A DNA stretch of 7,848 nt from Flavobacteriia bacterium (GCA_011330545.1 DRQI01000379.1:1-7848), one strand, 5' to 3'. Numbered from the stretch's first letter, positions 1 to 7,312 are shown. Made by a program: numbers and translations. Notes: a model not told the origin generated them from the letters alone.

Positions 1-410
<410 letters not shown>

Positions 411-515
411 TTATACGGGCTTTGCCTGTTTGTAATAATCTTGTCGCTCATCGGCTCTTTCAGTAATTTTTCAAAACTACCTTCTTTGGCAGTGTGATTT
501 TTACTGTAACAAATG

Positions 516-547
516 TTGCTTTTAAAGAAGAATAGTTTTATATTTTG
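516..547 (+). promoter_or_regulatory. Candidate Bacteroidota-type promoter for the oxidoreductase
   Basis: TTG at 516-518 is followed after 20 nt by TATATTTT(G) at 539-547, close to the Bacteroidota -7 consensus TAnnTTTG. Spacing of about 19-21 nt is normal for this promoter class. Transcription would begin near 551-553 and leave a leader of about 20 nt before the ATG at 574. The rest of the 306-573 gap holds two short hairpin-capable sequences (389-401 and 415-429) and no gene I can support. Confidence 0.4.
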
Positions 548-573
548 CAATTCATCCCCAAAATAAAAACCAA

Positions 574-1947
574 ATGAATTCTAATGAAGCCTATCAAAAA
601 CATTATGTTGCCGTTATTGGAGGTTCGGTTGCAGGGTCTGAAGCAGCTAGTATGTTAGCCGAAAACGGATTTAGAGTAGTTGTTTTTGATATGAATAGAT
701 TGCCTTACGGGAAGATAGAAGACGGTTTGCCCAATTGGCATATTAACCTTAGAAATAGGCAGATACAAGAAATAGATAAAAAACTAAACCACCCTAATAT
801 CAGGTTTGTGCCGTTGACAAAAGTTGGCGAAACCATTAATTTTTCTGAATTGGTGAATGATTGGGGCTTTTCGGCCGTTATTATGGCCAATGGCGCTTGG
901 AAAGACAGGCATTTGCCCATAGCCAATATCGATAAATTTTTAGACAAAGAATTGATTTACCAAAATGCATTTATCAATTGGTTTAATCATAAACACGAAA
1001 AAAATTACAAGGGCAAAAAATATACAATACGGTCTAAAAACCTTGTTATTGGAGGCGGGTTGTCATCAATAGATGTGGTAAAGGCTATTATGATAGAATT
1101 GGTAAAAAATAAATTAAAGCAGCAAAATATAGACGTTGATATTTTTGCGTTGGAGAAATACGGAATTCCGAAGATTTTAGCTCAATACAATTTGAATTTT
1201 GATGATTTGAATATTGATAAGGTAAAATTGGTATACCGGCGTACGGCAAGAGACATGCCTTTAAAATCACCCAAAGACGGGAGCCTCAAAAGTATTGAAG
1301 CTGCTAAAACAGTATCAGAAAAAATACTAACCCGTTATGTAGAGAAATTTTTATTCGATTTTATTCCGCTGAGTGTCCCTGTTAATTTTACTGAAAAAGA
1401 AGGAAAATTAACGGGTGTAATTTTTCAAAAAGTAACGTTGGAAAACGGTAAAATAAAACCTATAGAAGATGCTTTTTTTGAAATTGAAACCGAAATGCTC
1501 GTCTCATCTATTGGCAGTGTACCCGAAAAAATAGAGGGCTTGCCGTATCAATATACTTCTTTAAAAATGCGTGACGATGCTGATTATCATGTGTTTGGTT
1601 ATGATAATGTCTTTGCCATTGGCAATGCTATTACCGGTAAAGGAAATATCATCGAATCTAAAAAACACGGCAAACAGATGACCGAAGTAATTATAGACAA
1701 ACACTTAACCGATGATGCTTTTGAAAAATGGCTGATTGCCTATAATACCCAATTAAAAAATGACGTACATCAACAGATAGAAGGTATTATCAGAGAAATT
1801 TCTGCCTCAGAAATACAACCCGAAGCTATTATCAAAGGCATCCTTGACAAGACGGATGCAATTCACACTAAGATAGGGTATTCAACCTATATAGATTGGG
1901 TTACCGAAAATATACCGGTGAGGCTAGAAGAAATATTGAAGAAGTAA
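574..1947 (+). CDS. FAD/NAD(P)-dependent oxidoreductase of the ferredoxin-NADP reductase / adrenodoxin reductase type
   Basis: The 457-residue protein has two dinucleotide-binding folds. The FAD fold is near the N-terminus, with VIGGSVAG at residues 14-21 and an acidic residue at Asp39 ending the second strand. The NAD(P) fold carries GGGLSSID at 160-167 and YRRTARDMP at 221-229, whose arginine pair suggests NADPH preference. A late GNAITGKGNI stretch at 350-359 resembles the C-terminal FAD contact of ferredoxin/adrenodoxin reductases and glutamate synthase small subunits. The protein has no cysteine at all, so it cannot be a disulfide reductase and carries no iron-sulfur cluster of its own. 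It probably moves electrons between NADPH and a separate carrier; the partner is unknown. The usual GxGxxG has Ser in place of the second Gly. It stands alone between a divergent thiolase and pgpH. The ATG at 574 is the only sensible start and has only an A-rich leader. Confidence 0.82.
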   Translation: MNSNEAYQKHYVAVIGGSVAGSEAASMLAENGFRVVVFDMNRLPYGKIEDGLPNWHINLRNRQIQEIDKKLNHPNIRFVPLTKVGETINFSELVNDWGFSAVIMANGAWKDRHLPIANIDKFLDKELIYQNAFINWFNHKHEKNYKGKKYTIRSKNLVIGGGLSSIDVVKAIMIELVKNKLKQQNIDVDIFALEKYGIPKILAQYNLNFDDLNIDKVKLVYRRTARDMPLKSPKDGSLKSIEAAKTVSEKILTRYVEKFLFDFIPLSVPVNFTEKEGKLTGVIFQKVTLENGKIKPIEDAFFEIETEMLVSSIGSVPEKIEGLPYQYTSLKMRDDADYHVFGYDNVFAIGNAITGKGNIIESKKHGKQMTEVIIDKHLTDDAFEKWLIAYNTQLKNDVHQQIEGIIREISASEIQPEAIIKGILDKTDAIHTKIGYSTYIDWVTENIPVRLEEILKK

Positions 1948-1979
1948 CCTGCCCGTTTATAGGCTTCAATGGCAGGTTA
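1945..1979 (+). repeat. Inverted repeat overlapping the oxidoreductase stop codon
   Basis: TAACCTGCC at 1945-1953, which includes the stop codon, is exactly complementary to GGCAGGTTA at 1971-1979, with a 17-nt loop. It could act as a 3'-end hairpin for the oxidoreductase mRNA. No U-tract follows, so a Rho-independent terminator is not established. The remaining gap to 2128 is A/T-rich, and I see no clear promoter in it. Confidence 0.5.
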
Positions 1980-2104
1980 GGGCAATGCTTATTTTAGATT
2001 AAAAGGATAGGCTACTGCTTATATTACAAAATTGCGGGTTTTCTTATTTTTCTACAATATCCCCACAGAACATATGTATAGTCTGCTATTTTTTTTTACA
2101 TTGC

Positions 2105-2131
2105 AGGAGAGTTTATAAAAATGCATCCATG
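2105..2131 (+). promoter_or_regulatory. AGGAG ribosome-binding site and three-codon mini-ORF overlapping the pgpH start
   Basis: AGGAG at 2105-2109 is one of the few Shine-Dalgarno-like sequences in the window. It is 11 nt before an ATG at 2121 that opens a tiny frame (Met-His-Pro-stop), and 19 nt before the pgpH ATG at 2129. The mini-ORF stop and the pgpH start overlap as ATGA. This would suit translational coupling, but such a short frame can also arise by chance. The decision to start pgpH at 2129 rests on the membrane segment that follows directly. Confidence 0.3.
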
Positions 2132-4201
2132 AAGAAATTGAATATAAAAAAAGTGCTCAATGCATTGTATCAAAACCACTCTTTGATATATAAAATTTTC
2201 CTTTTCGTTTTAACGGTTACTGCTATTGTGTACCTCTTTCCGAAAGGAGGCCATTTTAAATACGAATTCCAAAAAGGAAAGCCATGGCAGTATGACAACT
2301 TATATGCCCCATTTGATTTTGCCATCCAAAAAGACAAAGAAAAAATTGAAGAAGAAAAAAAGCAAATTGAAGCCTCTAAGAAATTGTATTTTACTTATAA
2401 CAATGAGGTATTAAAGCGCGTTAAAGAAAAATTCAATAAAAAAGTAAATCAAACCCTTACTGACAGTTTACTCAATGGGCGTAACAAAAGAAGTGTTGTT
2501 GGATTTGCCGGAAAGTTTATCGATAAAGTTTATAAAACAGGTTACTTAGCGAAAAACGATAGAAATAAAGCGTCAAAGAAGCAATTGGTAGCCCTGAGAA
2601 AGGGAAATGTAATCAATGAAGTTGTTTTTGATAAACTAATTACGAGTGTCACCTTACCGGATAAGATAAGTGCCCATTTTAAAAATTCGAGGTATCGGTT
2701 TTTAGAGAATTATTTTACAAGTATATTTTTAGAAGTGTTAGAGCCCAATGTTTTTTACGATGATGAATTGACACAGAAGGTAGTGCAAGATGAGCTCAAT
2801 AAGATATCTTATACCGAGGGTTTAGTAACAGAAAATGAAAGGATTATTTCTAAAGGGGATGTCGTAGAAGGAAGAAAATTCAGAATTTTAAATTCACTAA
2901 AAAAAGAACGCCAGTCGCGATTGTGGAATCAATTAAACTACAATTGGATAGTGTTGGGTTATACTATTTTAGTAGCATTGGCCCTATTAATGTTATTGTT
3001 ATTTTTAAAGAATTACCGAAAAGAAATATTTGAAAACAATACCAAGCTCACCTTTATTTTCTTTAATATTTTATTAATGGTATTACTGGTTACGTTGGTA
3101 GTAAAATACCGTGTAGAGTATTTATATGTGGTGCCGCTAACCATTCTTCCTATCTTATTAAAAGCCTTTTTTGATGCGCGTTTAGGATTGTTTACTCATA
3201 TATTGACAGTACTTCTATTAGGTTTTATCGTACCCAATAGTTTCGAATTTATATTTTTACAGATAATTGCCGGTATCGTTACGATATTAACGGTTTCTGA
3301 GCTCCATAGAAGAGCCAATCTGTTTATCTCAATTAGTAAAATTACATTTACTTACATCATCACGTATTTTGCCTTTTCTATCATACAGGAAGGAAATATG
3401 CAGGGAATAAACTGGGAGTATTTTGTAATGTTTGCTTCTAATGGCGTGTTATCGTTTTTATCACTTTTCTTGATATTGGTTTATGAAAAGATATTCGGAT
3501 TGGTATCGGATGTTTCTTTATTAGAACTGTCAAATACCAACTCGAAACTCTTACGCGAATTGAATGAAAAAGCCCCGGGAACCTTTCAGCATTCTATGCA
3601 GGTAGCAAACTTGGCAGAAGCTTCGGCAAATGAAATTGGCGCCAATGCCATGTTGGTAAGAACCGGTGCGCTGTACCACGATATCGGAAAGATGTTAAAC
3701 CCCATGTATTTTACCGAAAATCAAACTACCAATGTAAATCCGCATAATGAGCTCACCCCCAAAGACAGTGCAAAAATTATTATTAACCACGTTATTGAAG
3801 GAATAGAACTCGCTAAGAAAAATGGGTTGCCCGATAGAATTATAGATTTTATACGAACACATCACGGTACGTCGCTGGTATACTATTTTTATAAAAAGCA
3901 AGAAGCGTTAGACCCTAATGACCTCAATAGTGACGATTTTTCATACAAAGGGCCCATTCCGTTTTCTAAAGAAACCGCTATTTTAATGATGTGTGATGCA
4001 GCAGAAGCAGCTTCTAAAAGTTTAAAAGAGCCCAGTGCCATACTAATTGATGAGCTCATTGAAAAAATTGTTTCAAGTCAAATGGATAACGGCCAATTTA
4101 TGAATGCCGATATTACATTTAAAGAAATTCAAACCATTAAAAAAGTAATTAAAAAGAAGCTGAACAATATTTATCATTTGCGCATTGAATATCCCGAATA
4201 A
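2129..4201 (+). CDS. pgpH: PgpH-type 7TM-HD membrane phosphodiesterase (c-di-AMP hydrolase)
   Basis: The 690-residue protein matches the three-part PgpH/YqfF architecture. There is one N-terminal membrane segment (about 19-38), then a charged extracytoplasmic region rich in Lys and Glu (about 40-270, the 7TMR-HDED domain). A bundle of hydrophobic segments follows from about Trp273 to 455, then a cytoplasmic HD-type phosphodiesterase. Metal-ligand positions expected for the family are visible: His488 in FQHSMQ, His517-Asp518 in LYHDIGKM, His554 in INHVIEG, His578-His579 in THHGT, and Asp623 in MMCDAAEA. In Listeria this family cleaves cyclic di-AMP to pApA; transfer of that activity here is by homology. 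Length is usual. It is convergent with the 151-residue gene at 4305. The 103-nt gap between them has small hairpin-capable repeats (CTCCT/AGGAG and CCTGA/TCAGG) but no U-tract terminator. Confidence 0.92.
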   Translation: MKKLNIKKVLNALYQNHSLIYKIFLFVLTVTAIVYLFPKGGHFKYEFQKGKPWQYDNLYAPFDFAIQKDKEKIEEEKKQIEASKKLYFTYNNEVLKRVKEKFNKKVNQTLTDSLLNGRNKRSVVGFAGKFIDKVYKTGYLAKNDRNKASKKQLVALRKGNVINEVVFDKLITSVTLPDKISAHFKNSRYRFLENYFTSIFLEVLEPNVFYDDELTQKVVQDELNKISYTEGLVTENERIISKGDVVEGRKFRILNSLKKERQSRLWNQLNYNWIVLGYTILVALALLMLLLFLKNYRKEIFENNTKLTFIFFNILLMVLLVTLVVKYRVEYLYVVPLTILPILLKAFFDARLGLFTHILTVLLLGFIVPNSFEFIFLQIIAGIVTILTVSELHRRANLFISISKITFTYIITYFAFSIIQEGNMQGINWEYFVMFASNGVLSFLSLFLILVYEKIFGLVSDVSLLELSNTNSKLLRELNEKAPGTFQHSMQVANLAEASANEIGANAMLVRTGALYHDIGKMLNPMYFTENQTTNVNPHNELTPKDSAKIIINHVIEGIELAKKNGLPDRIIDFIRTHHGTSLVYYFYKKQEALDPNDLNSDDFSYKGPIPFSKETAILMMCDAAEAASKSLKEPSAILIDELIEKIVSSQMDNGQFMNADITFKEIQTIKKVIKKKLNNIYHLRIEYPE

Positions 4202-4304
4202 GCAAAAAGATATTCTCCTTTCCTCGCCACAGGAGGCTTCAACAAGTGAGATATGTGGTTTTACTCAGGCCTGACTTCAGGTAATTTGCTAAAAAGCGCG
4301 TACA

Positions 4305-4760
4305 TCAATTCAAATGATTTACGCCTACTAATTTTTTTTGTTCTTTTTTTCTCATTATACTTTCAACAAGGTTGAAAATACTTTTTTTGATTTTTCTATA
4401 CTTTTTAAAATAGACGTATACTTCGCGTTCTAATTTTTTATGGGTTTCTAAATAGTTTTTGTTGCTGGTAACACTTTTTGTTTCAATCAATTCCCGCATA
4501 ATTTTTTTATGAAGGATAATATTTTTATAAAGTATATTTCCCATATTTTTTTCGGTATCTAATTTCTTTATCAGGCCTTTAATTTTTTTATCGAGCCCGG
4601 CTTCTAAAAAATCGATATAATTAGAACTTAAAAGGTGGTTTAAAAACCGTATTTCATCATTGATAAAATTGATTTCTGATATCCATAACGTAGCGTCATT
4701 ATGCAATTCTTCAACACTTTTTAACCTGCCATACCAGTCTTTTTTAATTTTCGTTTTCAT
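4305..4760 (-). CDS. Hypothetical helical, lysine-rich protein downstream of hsp20
   Basis: I do not recognise the function. The 151-residue product has no signal peptide, no hydrophobic membrane segment and no cysteine. It is dense in Lys, Glu, Ile and Leu, with patterns suggesting long amphipathic helices. The N-terminal part around residues 20-50 (WISEINFINDEIRFLNHLL) looks like the most constrained patch, with heptad-like hydrophobic spacing. The C-terminal half is strongly basic. It follows hsp20 in the same direction, 69 nt downstream, but an intrinsic terminator lies between them. It is therefore either read by leak-through or has its own weak promoter. I found no good TTG/TAnnTTTG pair. 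Neighbourhood hints at a stress role, but that is only inference. The frame is uninterrupted and the codon use resembles its neighbours, so I take it as a real gene. Confidence 0.75.
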   Translation of the reverse strand: MKTKIKKDWYGRLKSVEELHNDATLWISEINFINDEIRFLNHLLSSNYIDFLEAGLDKKIKGLIKKLDTEKNMGNILYKNIILHKKIMRELIETKSVTSNKNYLETHKKLEREVYVYFKKYRKIKKSIFNLVESIMRKKEQKKLVGVNHLN

Positions 4761-4790
4761 TTTTAAAGAATTTAGTTATAGTATTTCTGT

Positions 4791-4824
4791 AAAAAAAAGT
4801 AGGAAACAATTTTGTTTCCTACTT
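4791..4824 (-). terminator. Intrinsic terminator after hsp20
   Basis: On the minus strand, a perfect 12-bp stem (AAGTAGGAAACA / TGTTTCCTACTT; plus-strand arms 4797-4808 and 4813-4824) closes a 4-nt loop. It is followed directly by a run of T residues (plus-strand A run from 4791). It begins 5 nt after the hsp20 stop codon. This is a textbook Rho-independent terminator and should limit transcription into the 151-residue gene. Confidence 0.92.
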
Positions 4825-4829
4825 AAAAA

Positions 4830-5270
4830 TTAACTGACTTCTATTACTTTTTTTGGCAATACTGTTGCTTCTTCTTTTTTTAACAGATTGAGCTTCAATA
4901 TTCCATGCTTGTAATGGGCTTTGACATCTTTTTTTAAATTGATACTTTCAGGTAATCGTATAGACCTTTTAAATGAATTGTAACTGAACTCTTTATGAAG
5001 ATAGCCATCTTCTTTTTCTTCCTCTTCTTTACTATTTTCGGCAGAAATATGGAGCCCGTTATTATCTATTACTACATTAAAATCGTCTTTTGAAAATCCT
5101 GGCACTGCAAGTTCAATTTCAAAATCGTTATCATTTTCTTTGACATTCATTGCAGGCAGTAAGTTGTCTTTTGCAAAGAAGTCATTGTTAAAAAGGTCGT
5201 CTGCACTTAAAAAGTTTGTAAATACAGAATTGTTCCATGGGAACCGGTCGTTAAATTTGATAAGAGACAT
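4830..5270 (-). CDS. hsp20: Small heat shock protein, Hsp20 / alpha-crystallin family
   Basis: The 146-residue ATP-independent chaperone binds unfolding proteins in the cytoplasm and holds them for refolding. The alpha-crystallin domain spans about residues 38-132. It opens with PAMNVKENDNDFEIELAVPG and contains a Phe-rich SYNSFKRSIRLPE strand. It closes with the family signature A118-x4-G123-I-L at residues 118-125. The N-terminal arm (1-37) is Phe/Trp/Asn-rich, as usual for oligomerisation. The C-terminal tail has the I-x-I/V anchoring motif as Ile143-Glu-Val145. The start at 5270 is supported by family length; a second ATG at 5275 is out of frame. The promoter upstream carries an FNR/CRP-like palindrome at class II spacing, so regulation by a Crp/Fnr-type activator is likely. 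An intrinsic terminator follows the gene. Confidence 0.95.
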   Translation of the reverse strand: MSLIKFNDRFPWNNSVFTNFLSADDLFNNDFFAKDNLLPAMNVKENDNDFEIELAVPGFSKDDFNVVIDNNGLHISAENSKEEEEKEDGYLHKEFSYNSFKRSIRLPESINLKKDVKAHYKHGILKLNLLKKEEATVLPKKVIEVS

Positions 5271-5310
5271 AGCATTTATTTTTAGAGTTACATAATAATT
5301 TAAAGGTCAA

Positions 5311-5353
5311 TAAATATAAACACTTACTATTGCAAATGAAATGATATATATCA
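5311..5353 (-). promoter_or_regulatory. hsp20 promoter with FNR/CRP-like class II site
   Basis: Reading the minus strand, TGATATATATCA (5353-5342) is a perfect 12-nt palindrome of the form TGAT-N4-ATCA. After exactly 23 nt comes TATATTTA (5318-5311), a good match to the -7 element TAnnTTTG. If this element begins at -12, the palindrome is centred at -41.5 and transcription starts near 5306, giving a leader of about 35 nt. There is no TTG at the right -33 distance, which fits an activator-dependent promoter. The same geometry recurs before hpf and at 7492-7534. Confidence 0.7.
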
Positions 5354-5369
5354 GTTCACTATTTTTTGT

Positions 5370-5377
5370 TATATTTA
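5370..5377 (+). promoter_or_regulatory. Possible -7 element for the lipid kinase
   Basis: TATATTTA on the plus strand, 23 nt before the kinase ATG, is the same octamer as in the hsp20 and hpf promoters. The palindrome at 5342-5353 is only 16 nt upstream here instead of 23, so the class II geometry is not met on this side. No TTG lies at -33. The palindrome might repress or merely overlap this promoter. Confidence 0.3.
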
Positions 5378-5400
5378 AAATATAAAAAGGTTTACCATAA

Positions 5401-6354
5401 ATGAAGATTGCGTTTGTTATTAATGGAAGTATCCAAAAACTTCACAAAACCATTACTTCGATTACAAATACATTCAGTGAATTTGATATAAAAATTTACA
5501 CCTCTGCCGATGAAGGCCATTTTATGCAATTATGTAGTGATGCCTTGTATGATAATTGCGACCATATAATTTTAGTGGGTGGCGATGGTACGGTAAATAA
5601 AGGGATAAATGGCATTGCCAATTATTTTTTGCTAAAAGAAAGTAGGCAACCTGATGATTTTAATTGGGAGGCGATGGGTAAAATAAAAGTGGGGATATAT
5701 CCTGCCGGAAGTGGAAATGATTTTGTTAAAACCATTTATAAAGATACTTCGCTTCAGGCATTGAAAAAATTAATAGAACAACGCTCTTACCAAATGACGG
5801 ATATCGGTTGGGTACGCTTTCAAAATTTACAATCGCAAGAAGAGATTCGTTTTTTTATAAATATTACCGATGTAGGAATGGGTGGGGAAACGGTTCGAAA
5901 AAAATCGAAACTACCGGCATGGATGGGAGCAAATTGGGGATATTCTTGGGCTATCATCACTACCTTGATACGCTATAAAAAATGCGCTATAAAGGCCTAT
6001 AACGATTCCTTTTATCGGGAGGGAAAAGTGATTAATTTGGTAGTGGCCAACGGAAAATATTTTGGTAATGGTTTAGGGATAGCGCCTGATGCGGTGGTTA
6101 CTGACGGCAAGTTCTCTTTGGTTACCATTGGAGATATTACCTTACTAGATTATTTTAAACACCTCAGCAAGGTTCGAAAATGTGTTAAAATCAATCATCA
6201 AGAAGTGAGTTACCATACAGTAGAAACCATCACAATTGAGTCAAATTCAGCAAGAAAAATAACAATTGATATGGATGGTGAATATATAGGTACCACCCCG
6301 ATGACATTACAATGTTTGCCTCGCAAGATTAATTTTATTGCTGCAAAGCGGTAA
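5401..6354 (+). CDS. Diacylglycerol kinase-family lipid kinase (YegS/BmrU type)
   Basis: The 317-residue protein is full length for bacterial YegS/BmrU/DgkB-type lipid kinases, which phosphorylate diacylglycerol or related lipids using ATP at the inner face of the membrane. The N-terminal nucleotide-binding domain carries the signature GGDGT at residues 60-64 and PAGSGNDF at 101-108, the phosphate-loop and catalytic region. The C-terminal beta-sandwich domain includes DVGMGGE (157-163), a glycine-rich NGKYFGNGLGIAP stretch, and DMDGE at 290-294, all normal for the family. The first motif, usually NPxSG, is altered to NGSIQK at residues 8-13. There is no signal peptide or membrane span, so it probably associates peripherally. 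It diverges from hsp20 with a 130-bp shared intergenic region and converges with hpf. The exact lipid substrate cannot be read from the sequence. The ATG at 5401 is the first Met and lies directly at the expected N-terminal strand. Confidence 0.9.
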   Translation: MKIAFVINGSIQKLHKTITSITNTFSEFDIKIYTSADEGHFMQLCSDALYDNCDHIILVGGDGTVNKGINGIANYFLLKESRQPDDFNWEAMGKIKVGIYPAGSGNDFVKTIYKDTSLQALKKLIEQRSYQMTDIGWVRFQNLQSQEEIRFFINITDVGMGGETVRKKSKLPAWMGANWGYSWAIITTLIRYKKCAIKAYNDSFYREGKVINLVVANGKYFGNGLGIAPDAVVTDGKFSLVTIGDITLLDYFKHLSKVRKCVKINHQEVSYHTVETITIESNSARKITIDMDGEYIGTTPMTLQCLPRKINFIAAKR

Positions 6355-6418
6355 AAGGTTTACTCTTTTGTTGTATTTACTTCTGCCAACAACACAGTAG
6401 GCCTATTAGCATCGAGGC

Positions 6419-6612
6419 AAGGCTTTACTCATATAATGAACTCGTTTAAACTTTTTCAATTAGCTAAAAAATTGTCTTTTTGCACCCTATTTTTGTCTTT
6501 TTTTCCTTCCATAGCCCTGCCATGCAACTCAAAAAAGCCTTCAATAGGGTAAAAAACTCCTAATTTTCGCTTCAATCCAAAAAGTTTAAACGAGTTCAAT
6601 AGGTAAAGGCTT
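6419..6612. repeat. Long nested inverted repeat (MITE-like or bidirectional 3'-end hairpin)
   Basis: Three pairs of arms nest around one centre. The outer pair, 6419-6428 with 6603-6612, matches at 9 of 10 positions. The middle pair, 6437-6456 with 6579-6598, is a perfect 20-bp match that includes GTTTAAAC. The inner pair, 6484-6491 with 6543-6550 (ACCCTATT/AATAGGGT), is a perfect 8-bp match. Sequence between the arms is also partly complementary, so the whole 194 nt could fold as one long imperfect hairpin. It occupies almost the entire gap between the convergent lipid kinase and hpf genes. It codes for nothing I can support, and I see no flanking target-site duplication. It could be a hairpin-type MITE, or a shared terminator or mRNA-stabilising structure. 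The short stretch 6355-6418 holds only a weak TTGTTG/CAACAA inverted repeat. Confidence 0.75.
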
Positions 6613-6615
6613 ATA

Positions 6616-6915
6616 TTAATAAGGCTTCATTTCTTTTTTACGTTTTTTAAGCATTATTTGTAAATCTCTAATCGTTTCATCTACGGCAGCTTCAAAACTA
6701 TCTTCGTTAGAAGAGGCAAAAATTCGCGGCCCCGGAACACTTAATTGAATATCACAAATTTTCCCTTTCCCTTTGGGTTTTTGTTCTAATTTTAAAAAGA
6801 CCTTGGCCCTGATAATCCAATCATATTTTTTAGCTAATTTTTTTAATTTTTTTATCGCAAATGCTTCCATGTGCTCACTGGTTGGCATTTTTACAAATTG
6901 AATGTTTATTTCCAT
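6616..6915 (-). CDS. hpf: Ribosome hibernation-promoting factor, short form (HPF/RaiA, S30AE family)
   Basis: The 99-residue protein matches the ribosome-associated sigma-54 modulation / S30AE family. It has an N-terminal strand MEINIQFVKMPTSEHMEAFAIKKL, a basic helix, and the typical IQLSVPGPRIFASS stretch. An acidic SFEAAVDETIRDLQIMLKKRK helix and a Lys/Arg-rich tail follow. Such proteins bind the small ribosomal subunit in the mRNA/tRNA channel and silence or dimerise ribosomes in starved or stressed cells. The C-terminal dimerisation domain of long HPF is absent, so this is the short form. The start at 6915 fits family length and has no Shine-Dalgarno site. The gene is monocistronic here, with its own promoter carrying an FNR/CRP-like palindrome, and ends 3 nt before the long inverted repeat. 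Confidence 0.92.
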   Translation of the reverse strand: MEINIQFVKMPTSEHMEAFAIKKLKKLAKKYDWIIRAKVFLKLEQKPKGKGKICDIQLSVPGPRIFASSNEDSFEAAVDETIRDLQIMLKKRKKEMKPY

Positions 6916-6941
6916 TGATAACCTATTTATTTAATAATGAT

Positions 6942-6985
6942 TAAATATACTAATTATAATAGATAGTTTGGCTGATAAATATCAG
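6942..6985 (-). promoter_or_regulatory. hpf promoter with FNR/CRP-like class II site
   Basis: On the minus strand, CTGATATTTATCAG (6985-6972) contains TGAT-N4-ATCA with 6-bp arms. It is followed after exactly 23 nt (counted from ATCA) by TATATTTA (6949-6942). Placing this element at -12 puts the palindrome at -41.5 and transcription start near 6937, a leader of about 21 nt before the ATG at 6915. The -7 octamer and spacing are identical to those at hsp20. Confidence 0.7.
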
Positions 6986-7061
6986 TTGTTTTTTGAGCGG
7001 TAAATTGATAGTGAAAAGCTAATAAACCCGATTAAAATATAGTAACTGAAGGTTTAATACA

Positions 7062-7092
7062 GAAACAGGGAAGCACTACACTTCCCTGTTTC
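7062..7092 (-). terminator. Perfect 12-bp hairpin, possible transcript end
   Basis: Arms 7062-7073 (GAAACAGGGAAG) and 7081-7092 (CTTCCCTGTTTC) are exactly complementary around a 7-nt loop. On the minus strand the sequence after it is TGTATT, not a clean U-tract, so termination is plausible but not certain. It sits about 77 nt upstream of the hpf activator site, where it would insulate that promoter from leftward transcription. Confidence 0.5.
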
Positions 7093-7263
7093 CTTTTGAG
7101 GGGGTCAATCTTATAGTCTAACACTTTGATGCTGTTAGTACCTTTTGTTATAAAACGGTACTTCATCTTGTTCAACCATATAATTAAACTCCTCTATTTA
7201 GATTCATACCTCTTTAGGGTAAGAACCTATTTTTCATTTTTCATAGCCATTTTCAAGATAGAA

Positions 7264-7312
7264 ACAGGGAGCCGAAACTCCCTGTCCCCTAAAGGGAATA
7301 AGTCCGTTCCCT
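7264..7312. repeat. Adjacent hairpin pair sharing sequence with the 7062 hairpin
   Basis: ACAGGGAG (7264-7271) pairs with CTCCCTGT (7278-7285) around a 6-nt loop. Next to it, AGGGAA (7293-7298) pairs with TTCCCT (7307-7312) around 8 nt. The stretch GAAACAGGGA at 7261-7270 also occurs at 7062-7071, so the two structured sites may be copies of one small repeat or parts of one structured RNA. Confidence 0.5.

Noticed and set aside
3695..3901. Minus-strand 68-codon open frame within pgpH
   Set aside because: It lies opposite the HD catalytic domain, which is unambiguous on the plus strand.
4202..4304. Terminator between pgpH and the 151-residue gene
   Set aside because: Only short arms (CTCCT/AGGAG, CCTGA/TCAGG) and no U-tract on either strand, so not called.
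7062..7312. CRISPR array
   Set aside because: Only two related hairpins about 190 nt apart, without regularly spaced repeats.
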